Of a stretch of 14,072 nucleotides of DNA, positions 1 through 6,795 are shown piece by piece. The number at the start of each line of letters is the position of its first letter. Within the stretch, counting starts at the first letter, position 1. The DNA is taken from assembly GCA_947074125.1 (NCBI GenBank), contig CAMTOM010000012.1:1-14072 (forward strand), in the 5' to 3' direction. The position numbers and the translations under genes were made by a program. The notes under the pieces were generated by a model, which saw only the letters and a program-made list of their open reading frames with translations, was not told where the DNA came from and made no database searches. This DNA comes from an uncultured Desulfovibrionaceae bacterium. GTDB taxonomy: Bacteria > Desulfobacterota > Desulfovibrionia > Desulfovibrionales > Desulfovibrionaceae.

Positions 1-595
1 CCATGACCGAAGTCACCAATATGCGGAGAACTGCGTAAAGAATCCGGAGGATCATCGGCACAGAAAGAGAAGAAAGGAAACCATAAAAGAAGTGGCAGAA
101 AAGAACAGTGGAAAAAAGACCGGACAAATGCGATACCAGTGCAAGATACAGACATTCCTGAACAGAGCAGGAAGGCAGCATGGCAAAACCAGTCTGACGG
201 CATGCCATAACGTCCTGGTGGTCACCAAAGATGGAAAGAGCATGGGAAGCCAGCGCACGGGCTGATACGTGGAAAACACCAGGCAGCAATTCACCTGCAA
301 TTTTGTACATATTCGGAATCATCAGCAGCAAACCCTGTGATGCCGTATAGGTACTGGTCAGCGCACCCGCAGCAAGAGAACCATGTACAGCACCAGCAGC
401 ACCAGCCTCAGACTGCATTTCCCGCACAAGAACGCTCTGTCCCATAAGGTTTTTCATACCTTTTGCTGCCATTTCATCCACAAGCTCTCCCATAACAGAA
501 GAAGGTGTGATGGGATAGATGGCGGCAACATCCGAAAGAGCATAGGCAATATGCGCGGTAGCGGTATTGCCATCCATGGTTTTCATTTTCGCCAT
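1..595 (-). CDS. Pyruvate:ferredoxin (flavodoxin) oxidoreductase, N-terminal part, C-terminus outside window
   Basis: The first 198 codons of PFOR, the CoA-dependent enzyme that oxidises pyruvate to acetyl-CoA and CO2 in the cytoplasm of anaerobes, passing electrons to ferredoxin or flavodoxin. Residues 7-140 are near-canonical for the Desulfovibrio enzyme: MDGNTATAHIAYA (7-19), YPITPSS (27-33), REMQSEAGAAGAVHG (58-72), TASQGLLLMIPNMYK (84-98) and GDHQDVMACRQTGFAM (124-139). The ATG at 595-593 is preceded by AAGGAGA (607-601) at good spacing. The frame stays open to base 1, so the remaining roughly 1000 residues lie outside. From residue 141 the match decays by substitutions without a frameshift: HFFDGF becomes HFFYGF, and the expected KIEVIDYAD stretch keeps only I, I, Y and A. 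This could be low-quality sequence near a contig end or a decaying gene. The family assignment is certain; gene integrity is not. Confidence 0.9.
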   Translation of the reverse strand, partial: MAKMKTMDGNTATAHIAYALSDVAAIYPITPSSVMGELVDEMAAKGMKNLMGQSVLVREMQSEAGAAGAVHGSLAAGALTSTYTASQGLLLMIPNMYKIAGELLPGVFHVSARALASHALSIFGDHQDVMACRQTGFAMLPSCSVQECLYLALVSHLSGLFSTVLFCHFFYGFLSSLSVPMILRILYAVLRILVTSVM

Positions 596-609
596 GATCA
601 TCTCCTTAC

Positions 610-624
610 GCCGCAGTATGCGGC
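610..624 (-). other. 5'-UTR hairpin immediately upstream of the PFOR Shine-Dalgarno
   Basis: A perfect 6-bp GC-rich stem, GCCGCA-GTA-TGCGGC, with a 3-base loop ends three bases before the AAGGAGA ribosome binding site. In the PFOR transcript it would fold directly against the initiation region. It could stabilise the mRNA or modulate initiation. It lacks a U-tract, so it is not a terminator. Confidence 0.4.
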
Positions 625-697
625 AGTGTTCAAAAAGTACGCCCACAACAAGCGAGCGGAAATCAAAGGCGCAGCGGAATTTCCTGGCCGAAGCGCC

Positions 698-728
698 ATA
701 CCCTTTTGTACATACCCTCTATGGGTAT
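698..728. promoter_or_regulatory. Candidate operator: ATACCC repeats just downstream of the PFOR promoter
   Basis: A perfect inverted repeat ATACCC-N5-GGGTAT occupies 712-728. A third ATACCC half-site lies at 698-703 in direct orientation, 14 bases from the next one. Relative to the predicted PFOR start (about 734) the palindrome covers roughly +6 to +22, a position suited to repression. The arms and 5-base spacing resemble operators of CsoR/CstR/FrmR-family repressors as I remember them, such as the Bacillus copZA site. No regulator of that family is encoded here, so its identity is speculative. Confidence 0.45.
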
Positions 729-740
729 TTTTAGCGAATC

Positions 741-770
741 AGTATAATATATTCTTTTTATTGATGAAAA
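741..770 (-). promoter_or_regulatory. Probable sigma-70 type promoter of the PFOR gene
   Basis: On the minus strand a TATACT -10 box (746-741) lies 18 bases from TTTTCA (770-765) in a very AT-rich stretch. An overlapping TATTAT (749-744) could also serve. The predicted start is near 734, giving a leader of about 140 bases before the ATG at 595. This is inferred from consensus similarity only. Confidence 0.5.
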
Positions 771-786
771 CTGTTTCTATAAAAAC

Positions 787-813
787 TGATTGAGCACTCA
801 TTCTATTCAATCA
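787..813. promoter_or_regulatory. Inverted repeat TGATTGA-N13-TCAATCA upstream of the PFOR promoter
   Basis: Two perfect 7-base arms (787-793 and 807-813) are separated by 13 bases. The site begins 17 bases upstream of the predicted -35 box of PFOR, a typical place for an activator such as a LysR-type protein. No cognate regulator can be named from the sequence. Confidence 0.3.
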
Positions 814-875
814 ACATTTGCTCCCTTTTGCCATAATAGGATTTTTTTCACAAGTGCTTGTTCCCATAAAATTTG

Positions 876-888
876 GATAAAGTTTATC
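876..888. promoter_or_regulatory. Palindrome GATAAA-G-TTTATC in the PFOR/VCBS intergenic region
   Basis: A perfect 6-1-6 palindrome between the terminator of the VCBS gene and the PFOR promoter. The symmetry and AT-rich arms are reminiscent of Fur-family 7-1-7 boxes (TGATAAT-N-ATTATCA), but the match is imperfect and it lies far (about 100 bases) upstream of the predicted promoter. It may be an operator or chance. Confidence 0.2.
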
Positions 889-901
889 ATTTTTTTCAGC
901 A

Positions 902-937
902 AAAGAAAAAAAGCCGCAGAGAATATCCCCCACGGCT
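902..937 (-). terminator. Intrinsic terminator of the VCBS/FG-GAP gene
   Basis: On the minus strand, AGCCG (937-933) pairs with CGGCT (916-912). The stem extends inward through wobble pairs and is followed directly by a run of T (911 downward, eight or more Ts with one C). It starts 27 bases after the TAG stop of the upstream gene. Confidence 0.75.
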
Positions 938-963
938 CAAATATGTCTTGATTTTTCAAAAAA

Positions 964-2637
964 CTATTGGGCTTCCATATCGTTTCTATCCACAGTACCC
1001 TCTACCTGAGAAAAGTCCAGCGGATAAGCTACGACCATGCACGAACGCGAACCGACACCTAATGAGGGCGAGGAATTGATGCCCACAACCAGATCCAGCA
1101 TGCCATCATTATTCACATCAGCGATGTCCAGATCGGCTACAGAACCCTTGATACGACGTGTTTTCCATTTCAGATTCATCCCCACACCATCCCAGTTCAG
1201 GGCATGGATCTCCCCTTGCGGGAAGAAGCGGTAGCGGTCAAAAAGCTGAGATGCTGTTGACGTGGGCTTATTGAACAGTGCAAGACTGTTGCCATCTCCA
1301 TCAACAAAATTCACAATACGCATGGGAGCAAAGTATTTTTCGGGAATCTGATAGCGTTTATCCTTACCCAAGCCGTCCATGGTAGAATAATAATCCATCC
1401 CCGCCGCAGAACCAGAATACGGTTCTGCCGTGGTATGCATTAGTGTGCCTTTTGCGTTGTAGACTTTTATTTTTTCATCATTATTGAACATCAGGATTTT
1501 GTCGCCATCCTGTGTTTTAGAGCCAGCAGGCAACCAGGCAAAGTTGAATACACGGGCCCCTTCTGGCAAATCCACACGTGTACTGCGTACAAGCTTGTCC
1601 CCTGACTTTTCCATTCTATACACACCAGGGCGGAACAGCTTCGTCGAGTCCCATGCCTGTCCAACAAGAACAGGTTCATAGAGCGGTGGCAATTTTGCCA
1701 CACTCAAAAAATATTCGCTACGCTTGCAGTATTCCGACAAAGAATTGTCTTTAAAAGAATAGATATATGAGGCAGTACGCTGTGAATCCTCAGCATATGT
1801 CACGATAACCAGCTCTTTGGCTCCGTCTCTGGCCAGATCAATAGCACGCATACTGAATGTGTTATTGCTCATGGAAACCGTTTTTTCGCCCAAAGGCTTC
1901 ATCTGCCCCCTATCCCAAGCATAGATATGCACTTTGTGATTCGCAAGTATGGCTACTTCATTTTTGCCATCACCATTAAAATCACCTACAGCCATATCCA
2001 CCATCGAATAATTCAAACGCTGGGAGTGAATTCGGGAGCCATCTTCACTGCCGCCGCCACCCTGATATTTGAACTGGGGATTCAGATAGTAGCTTGCGCT
2101 TTTTTGTTCGCCAGTCTCATTGATAATAATACCAGAGCTGGTCACAGGCGCAACGGCTTCTTTCGTTTTGGTGCTGCTCAAGGCCATGGGATGCACATCA
2201 AGGCGCATAACTTCAGCCGCAACAAGAATCGCCAGTTTATTTACTGCATTTTGCAAAGAGCTGAGCTCGCCCTCAACACTTCGCGTCCACTGTTCACCTT
2301 TGGCATTCAGGGCTTGTGCTTCCAAAGTGCAATCTTTACCCAGAACAACCACTTTTCCCCAAACTACGGTATCAGCGCCCAGACTTTTCTGAATACGCGC
2401 AGCGTCTGCGGCACTTCCTGAAAATGTCGCTGGAACCTCACCCTTGACAGGCACAACCTTGTCTGTTGCAGCCAGGCGTGACGTCAATGTCGATGATACC
2501 GCCTTGCCAAGATAGGCATTCCCCTCAGGGGCCTCTACCGCAAAAGGGAGGGCAACAAAAGAGGATGTTTGCGCCATCGCAGCAGTGGCCATTAACAACA
2601 CACACACAGCCATAAAAGAACGTATCACAAATTTCAT
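964..2637 (-). CDS. Exported VCBS/FG-GAP repeat protein with TolB-like N-terminal domain
   Basis: A 557-residue protein with a clear Sec signal peptide: residues 2-6 carry K and R, a hydrophobic core spans about 8-20, and the AMA-Q cleavage site lies near residue 22. It is therefore predicted to be periplasmic or surface-exposed. Residues about 27-145 (ALPF..., then an ADTVVWGKV stretch) resemble the small alpha/beta domain of TolB-N/FlgO-like lipoprotein families. Two FG-GAP/VCBS calcium-binding-like motifs are readable, DFNGDGKNE (219-227) and DVNNDGMLD (507-515), with beta-rich sequence between that probably forms a propeller. GGGAG sits 6-7 bases before the ATG. It is monocistronic, with its own terminator, and divergent from the methyltransferase gene. 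Similar genes are common in Desulfovibrio genomes. The function is unknown; sugar or protein binding would be a guess. Confidence 0.8.
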   Translation of the reverse strand: MKFVIRSFMAVCVLLMATAAMAQTSSFVALPFAVEAPEGNAYLGKAVSSTLTSRLAATDKVVPVKGEVPATFSGSAADAARIQKSLGADTVVWGKVVVLGKDCTLEAQALNAKGEQWTRSVEGELSSLQNAVNKLAILVAAEVMRLDVHPMALSSTKTKEAVAPVTSSGIIINETGEQKSASYYLNPQFKYQGGGGSEDGSRIHSQRLNYSMVDMAVGDFNGDGKNEVAILANHKVHIYAWDRGQMKPLGEKTVSMSNNTFSMRAIDLARDGAKELVIVTYAEDSQRTASYIYSFKDNSLSEYCKRSEYFLSVAKLPPLYEPVLVGQAWDSTKLFRPGVYRMEKSGDKLVRSTRVDLPEGARVFNFAWLPAGSKTQDGDKILMFNNDEKIKVYNAKGTLMHTTAEPYSGSAAGMDYYSTMDGLGKDKRYQIPEKYFAPMRIVNFVDGDGNSLALFNKPTSTASQLFDRYRFFPQGEIHALNWDGVGMNLKWKTRRIKGSVADLDIADVNNDGMLDLVVGINSSPSLGVGSRSCMVVAYPLDFSQVEGTVDRNDMEAQ

Positions 2638-2806
2638 TCATTTCTCCCAGCAAAGGCAGCAACACTGCCCCTGCAAAATGTACACCCCAAGGCGTACGCT
2701 TTTCATAACATCTCTTGATTTGCAAGATGAAAAGATGTTTTCCACACTCTCCCAGTCAGGCTATACCCACCGGAAGAAAAGACAATTTCGCGGACTCTAC
2801 TATTAC

Positions 2807-2836
2807 TTGCGCCCTTATGCAACCATAGGCTATATA
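2807..2836 (+). promoter_or_regulatory. Possible promoter for the methyltransferase-ModE-like operon
   Basis: TTGCGC (2807-2812) and TATATA (2831-2836) are 18 bases apart, and the start would fall near 2843, about 50 bases before the ATG at 2897. This is a consensus match only. The rest of the 259-base divergent gap (2638-2896) shows the two ribosome binding sites but no RNA gene or strong repeat. I found no convincing promoter for the minus-strand VCBS gene. Confidence 0.35.
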
Positions 2837-2896
2837 AGGACATCCGTCGCCAAGAGCAATGATTGCCCCTGAAGCGGCAAACTTTGGAGCAATCTT

Positions 2897-4192
2897 ATGC
2901 CGCCACACCCACGTTCATTCCGCCTTGTCTGTCCGCAAGAGCGCATTCCAGAAGTTGAGGAGCTTTTACGCGCACAAGGTTATATTTTTACTGAAGAGCC
3001 TTTTTCTCCCTGGTGCCGTCGCCTTCTTGAGGAACCACAGCCGCTTGGCAGCAGTCTCGCGGCTCTTTTCGGTTATGTCTACATTCAGGATCGCTCTTCC
3101 ATGCTGCCCCCACTCGCATTATGCCCTCCCACTGGCAGCGCGGTACTCGACATGTGCGCCAGCCCCGGCAGCAAAACTGGATTTCTTGCACAGCTTGTCG
3201 GCTCACAAGGATTTGTGCTTGGGAATGAACCTACCCGCACCCGCCTTGGGACATTACGCGCCAATATGCACACGCTCAATCTGCTTCAGGTGGCGACCTG
3301 TTCTGAAGCGGGTGAACAGCTTCCTCTCTCCCCTGCTTCATGGGATTACATTCAGCTTGACCCCCCCTGTTCAGGATGGGGAACCGTTGCCAAAAATCCC
3401 CAAGCTCTCAAACTCTGGCAGGGCGATAAAGTCAAACCGCTCATCCATTTACAACGTGCCTTATTGCGCATGGCGCATACGCTCCTGCGCACAGGCGGTT
3501 CTGTCGTCTACTCTACCTGCACCACAAATAGTGAAGAAAATGAGCAGCAAATCCGCTATGCGACTGAAGAACTTGGTTTTGTGTGTGAGTCACTCACCCC
3601 TTTTTCTGGCTTTAGCTGGGAAGAACCTGCCTCTGGCGGCGAAGGGACATTGCGCGTAAACGGTACAGACTCGCAGGCACAGGGTTTTTATATCGCACGC
3701 CTGCGCAAAAGCGAAAACATCACACAAGACAGCCAGCACACACAACCCCCCTCCGCTTTACTCTCCGACTCAGAGAATGCATGGCGTATGCCAGAATCTG
3801 GACGCATTCTTTCGGAGGACATCCTGACCAGTGCGGGGCAGAACGTGCAGGCTCTTCCTGCGGGCACTTTGGGTCTTTTTGGCGATCAGGTACGATTTGT
3901 TTCCAGACAGGCACGCACATGTCTTCCCGCAGAACTGCGCTGGCAGGGAGCACTCTTGGGGAAAATGCGTGGAGAGCGCCTGATTGCCTCGCCACGCTTG
4001 CGAGCATTGCTCCCCGCACAACCTGCCTCAGGCGCGCTTTCTCTGGATAATATTGATGACATCAGTCATCTCCTTCGCGGATGCAGCCGCCAGACAGGCC
4101 TCAAAGGGAGTGAAGCTCCTTTATACTGGCGCGCACTCCCACTGGCACAAATCAGCCTGAAAAATGGTCGCGCCATTCTTTCTTTGCGCTAA
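2897..4192 (+). CDS. RsmB/NOP-family rRNA (cytosine-C5) methyltransferase, RsmF-like
   Basis: A 431-residue SAM-dependent RNA m5C methyltransferase of the RsmB/NOP2/Sun family. The SAM-binding motif DMCASPGSKT (85-94) is followed by LDPPCSGWG with the release cysteine C158 and by YSTCTTNSEEN with the catalytic cysteine C208, the two-cysteine arrangement of this family. The N-terminus lacks the NusB-like domain of RsmB, starting directly with a short RNA-binding segment. The C-terminal part (about 330-431) resembles the PUA-like tail of RsmF/YebU. Likely target is a 16S or 23S rRNA cytosine; the exact position cannot be read. GGAG lies 8 bases before the ATG. The next gene follows after 15 bases, so the two are probably co-transcribed. 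Confidence 0.88.
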   Translation: MPPHPRSFRLVCPQERIPEVEELLRAQGYIFTEEPFSPWCRRLLEEPQPLGSSLAALFGYVYIQDRSSMLPPLALCPPTGSAVLDMCASPGSKTGFLAQLVGSQGFVLGNEPTRTRLGTLRANMHTLNLLQVATCSEAGEQLPLSPASWDYIQLDPPCSGWGTVAKNPQALKLWQGDKVKPLIHLQRALLRMAHTLLRTGGSVVYSTCTTNSEENEQQIRYATEELGFVCESLTPFSGFSWEEPASGGEGTLRVNGTDSQAQGFYIARLRKSENITQDSQHTQPPSALLSDSENAWRMPESGRILSEDILTSAGQNVQALPAGTLGLFGDQVRFVSRQARTCLPAELRWQGALLGKMRGERLIASPRLRALLPAQPASGALSLDNIDDISHLLRGCSRQTGLKGSEAPLYWRALPLAQISLKNGRAILSLR

Positions 4193-4207
4193 TAACAAGG
4201 AGAACAC

Positions 4208-4564
4208 ATGTACGCTACCCTGCATATCAAAATCTGGCTGGAAACAGAAAACACCCCATTACTGGGGCAGGGAACTGTTGACCTCTTACAGCGAGTCAAA
4301 GAAATGGGCTCACTCAAAAAAGCGGCAGAAAGCCTTGGCATGTCGTATCGAGGCGCCTGGGGGCGTCTTAAACGCATAGAAGAAGCTCTTGGCTTCCCTT
4401 TACTCCTTGCCACAGGAAGCCGTCGTGATGGCTATCAGCTTACCGCAGAAAGTGATGCCTTTATCAGCAATTTCCTTGCCTGGCAGGAGAAAATTTATGC
4501 CTATGCCTTGCAGGAAGCTCCCCAGCACGCTTTTCTCCGTATTTGCCCTCCAGGCACCAAATAA
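4208..4564 (+). CDS. Small ModE-type winged helix-turn-helix protein (LysR-like HTH, no effector domain)
   Basis: A 118-residue protein matching the N-terminal DNA-binding half of ModE. The first strand (YATLHIKIWLE) leads to LGQGTVDLLQRVKEMGSLKKAAESLGMSYRGAWGRLKRIEEALG (19-62), where MGSLKKAAESLGMSYRGAW forms the helix-turn-helix. The wing follows with GSRRDGYQLTAES. In full-length ModE two molybdate-binding Mop domains follow; here the protein ends after about 45 more residues, so it cannot bind molybdate in the usual way. Stand-alone proteins of this kind are known in Desulfovibrio, often near molybdopterin or formate dehydrogenase genes, but no such genes are visible here. AAGGAG precedes the ATG by 6 bases. 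The target is unknown. Confidence 0.8.
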   Translation: MYATLHIKIWLETENTPLLGQGTVDLLQRVKEMGSLKKAAESLGMSYRGAWGRLKRIEEALGFPLLLATGSRRDGYQLTAESDAFISNFLAWQEKIYAYALQEAPQHAFLRICPPGTK

Positions 4565-4594
4565 CATTTTTCTGAATCGCCCCACATACAAACA

Positions 4595-4638
4595 CATGGC
4601 ACCAACGAAATGCTGTATCAATCGCATTTCCTGCCATG
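4595..4638. terminator. Nested stem-loop between convergent genes, possible bidirectional terminator
   Basis: A perfect outer arm CATGGCA/TGCCATG (4595-4601, 4632-4638) encloses a perfect inner arm AAATGC/GCATTT (4608-4613, 4624-4629), with a 10-base loop and a small asymmetric bulge. It lies between the stop of the ModE-like gene (4564) and the stop of tsaB (4664), where a terminator for both directions is expected. There is no T-run on either side, so intrinsic termination is uncertain; it may instead protect the 3' ends. Confidence 0.4.
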
Positions 4639-4661
4639 CCAGCGGCCATGCCTTACAAAAC

Positions 4662-5501
4662 TCACAAGGGCGCTGGCTTTGCCTCTAAAAGACTTTCGAG
4701 ACGCTCCAAAACCTCTGCTGCCTTCTCGCCACGCTGCTCTGCCATACGCGGCAACACCTCCACAGCATCACAGGGGCGCACATATAACGGTTCTATATCC
4801 TGCTGCGTGTATTCTGCCCGTGTGGCAAGCTGCCATAACTCAGTACAGGAAGGGTGACAGATATGCCCCGCCAGCACGCTTTGCGGGCATGCTTCCTGCC
4901 ATAAAGAAAGATACCGCCCCACACCACTCCCCAATAACAGAGTGGGAAGCGCCTCTGTACATATGCGTTGTGCCACCCCGGCAGGAGGATACAAAGCAAC
5001 GTCTTCCAAAGGCTGTGGAATTTCCCTGCCAGCATCCAGCATGCTGCACATTTGCGCAGTATAGCAAAAGGGTTGCGCGTGTACGAGATCCCGACGGGCA
5101 TGCGTTATTACCCAGACAATCCCCTTTTCCGCTCCAAAAGAAGGAATACGCGATGCCGCACAGGCAAGCGCCTGCATATAGGAAAGGCCTGCCAGACGTG
5201 CGTGATGCACACGAGACAGGGCGGCTGCCGTCGCAAGCGTCAGACGAATCCCCGTAAACGAACCAGGGCCGCGCACACAGGCAATCTCCTCCACATGCTC
5301 GGCTGTGATTTTTAATCCCTGAAATATGCCCGCCAGTGCAGGAGCGAGAATCTCCGTCCCGCGTGAAGGCGCTTCCCATTCCTGAGCGCACAGTACTCGC
5401 GATTTGTCCGCAATGACAATCTGCAAGAGTCCTTCTGCTGCGTTCAAAACCAGCAGCAGTCCTCCCTGCACCGCATCAGTTCTTTTTTTCCCCTGATTCA
5501 C
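4662..5501 (-). CDS. tsaB: tRNA threonylcarbamoyladenosine biosynthesis protein TsaB
   Basis: TsaB (YeaZ) is the inactive ASKHA-fold partner that holds TsaD in the complex making N6-threonylcarbamoyladenosine at tRNA A37. The signature RGPGSFTGIRLTLATAAAL and the early GLLLVLNAAEG strand identify it, and the C-terminal LYVRPCDA is also typical. The open frame reaches back to a TTG at 5537, which has no ribosome binding site. I prefer the GTG at 5501-5499, preceded by AAAGGA (5517-5512), giving 279 residues. Position 73 onward of the longer reading is unaffected. It is the last gene of the cluster but is separated from rseP by an intrinsic terminator, so it either depends on readthrough or has its own promoter in 5502-5600, where I see no strong boxes. 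Confidence 0.88.
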   Translation of the reverse strand: MNQGKKRTDAVQGGLLLVLNAAEGLLQIVIADKSRVLCAQEWEAPSRGTEILAPALAGIFQGLKITAEHVEEIACVRGPGSFTGIRLTLATAAALSRVHHARLAGLSYMQALACAASRIPSFGAEKGIVWVITHARRDLVHAQPFCYTAQMCSMLDAGREIPQPLEDVALYPPAGVAQRICTEALPTLLLGSGVGRYLSLWQEACPQSVLAGHICHPSCTELWQLATRAEYTQQDIEPLYVRPCDAVEVLPRMAEQRGEKAAEVLERLESLLEAKPAPL

Positions 5502-5605
5502 AGGCTCTTTTCCTTTATTCGCAACACAAAGTGACAATATGAGTATTTCTCATGCGCAACCATATCCAACACAAGTGTCCACTGTACACCAGACGTCCAC
5601 ACACG

Positions 5606-5645
5606 CAAAAAAGACAAAAAGGCCAGGAAGCCCCGCCTCCCAGCC
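5606..5645 (-). terminator. Strong intrinsic terminator after rseP
   Basis: On the minus strand a 25-base stem-loop (5645-5621), GGCTGGGAGG / CTTCCTGGCC with a short GGGG-rich loop and a few G-T pairs, is followed by TTTTT and, two bases later, another T-run. It begins 10 bases beyond the rseP stop codon and would end most transcription before tsaB. Confidence 0.8.
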
Positions 5646-5654
5646 TCTCACGTA

Positions 5655-6794
5655 CTAGCTGCCCGTTCCTCGTATAATGCGCCAGACATCATTAAACGTT
5701 GCCAGCAACATCAAACTGATAAGGAGGAAAAAGCCAATTTGCATGGTTATGGCGCGAAAACGCTCATTCAAAGGACGTCGGGTCACCATTTCTATGAGGC
5801 AAAACACGATATGCCCGCCATCCAGCACCGGCACAGGCAAAAGATTCAAAACCGCGAGATTGATGCTGATCAGTGCCACCAGGGCAAGCAAGGCAGAAAA
5901 TCCCGCCTCGGCTTGCTGTCCCACGAGCTGCGCGATCATAATAGGGCCACCGACCTGATCCGCAGGAACCGCTCGCTGCACCAACTTTACAAGACCCTGC
6001 CATGTCAGACTGACCATTTCCCAGGTACGCACCGCGCCCACAGAAGCCGCGCTCATGAAACCAAGTTCTTCAGTACGGACTTTTCCCGTAGGACGTACGC
6101 CCACAAGCCAGGATGCCTTTTCATCACCAAAAATCGTCTTGCGCATTGCGGCTTTGGGGGTAATCTCCAGACTCACATTGTCACCATTGCGCAATACCAC
6201 AAAAGTCAGTGGGGCTCCTTTGCTCGCTTCAACAGAATCAGACAAGTCTGTCCATTCGGGCACAGGCTTCCCATTGATGGAAAGCACCATATCCCCTTCT
6301 TTCATACCAGCACTTTGCGCCGCACTGTCTTCCATAACAGTGCCAATCTCAGGCAAGAGTGTTGTCTGCCCATAGGCAAAAGCCAACCCCCAGCAAATGA
6401 ACCAGGCCAGCAAAAAGTTCGCGAAAGGCCCCGCCGCAACAACTAAAAGGCGGTGCCATGCAGGACGCAAGGAAAAACTTTCTTCCGCAGTAAAGCCTTC
6501 TGGCAACTGCGCATCCTCGCTGTCTCCCACAAGCGCTACATAGCCTCCCAAAGGGATCAGCGAAAGACAGTATTCCGTCTTGCCCCATGTTTTTTTCCAA
6601 AGCTTTGGCCCAAAACCCAATGAGAACGTGGACACGCCTATTTTTAAGGACCGCGCAGCAAGAAAATGTCCCAATTCATGAAAGAAAATAAGAAAACCAA
6701 GAACAATAATGGCCTGTACAGCCGTTCCCAATACACCGGCATATACCAGTCCGCCGACAACCAGCGCGCAAATAACAAGATACAAAGTAGCCAA
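5655..6794 (-). CDS. rseP: RseP-type site-2 intramembrane zinc protease (M50), single PDZ domain
   Basis: An inner-membrane metalloprotease that cleaves transmembrane substrates such as anti-sigma factors and signal peptide remnants. The zinc motif HELGH is at residues 39-43 in the first membrane segment. The PDZ domain follows mid-protein (PEIGTVMEDSAAQSAGMKEGDMVLSI onset), and the third zinc ligand is in LLPVPVLDGGH near the C-terminus. There is one PDZ domain, as in Gram-positive and many delta-proteobacterial homologues, against two in E. coli. An ATG at 6845 would overlap dxr by 50 bases. I prefer the TTG at 6794-6792, because GAGGAG lies about 6 bases before it and it starts one base after the dxr TAG, giving 379 residues. 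This placement implies translational coupling to dxr. Confidence 0.92.
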   Translation of the reverse strand: MATLYLVICALVVGGLVYAGVLGTAVQAIIVLGFLIFFHELGHFLAARSLKIGVSTFSLGFGPKLWKKTWGKTEYCLSLIPLGGYVALVGDSEDAQLPEGFTAEESFSLRPAWHRLLVVAAGPFANFLLAWFICWGLAFAYGQTTLLPEIGTVMEDSAAQSAGMKEGDMVLSINGKPVPEWTDLSDSVEASKGAPLTFVVLRNGDNVSLEITPKAAMRKTIFGDEKASWLVGVRPTGKVRTEELGFMSAASVGAVRTWEMVSLTWQGLVKLVQRAVPADQVGGPIMIAQLVGQQAEAGFSALLALVALISINLAVLNLLPVPVLDGGHIVFCLIEMVTRRPLNERFRAITMQIGFFLLISLMLLATFNDVWRIIRGTGS

Positions 6795-6795
6795 A

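Noticed and set aside
383..793. 136-residue open frame on the plus strand
   Set aside because: It lies antisense to the PFOR N-terminus and its promoter region, has no recognisable protein features, and the minus-strand reading is clearly coding.
823..845. TGGC...GC arrangement on the minus strand suggesting a sigma-54 promoter for PFOR
   Set aside because: The GG-GC spacing is one base short of the required -24/-12 geometry.
846..853. TTCACAA half of a Rex box upstream of PFOR
   Set aside because: The other half-site is absent, so there is no support for direct Rex control.
2859..3659. 266-residue open frame on the plus strand overlapping the methyltransferase
   Set aside because: An alternative frame within a gene with clear RsmB/NOP motifs; its composition is unlike a real protein and it lacks a ribosome binding site.
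4840..5391. 183-residue minus-strand open frame inside tsaB
   Set aside because: A frame-shifted shadow of tsaB, whose correct frame carries the RGPGSFTGIRL signature.
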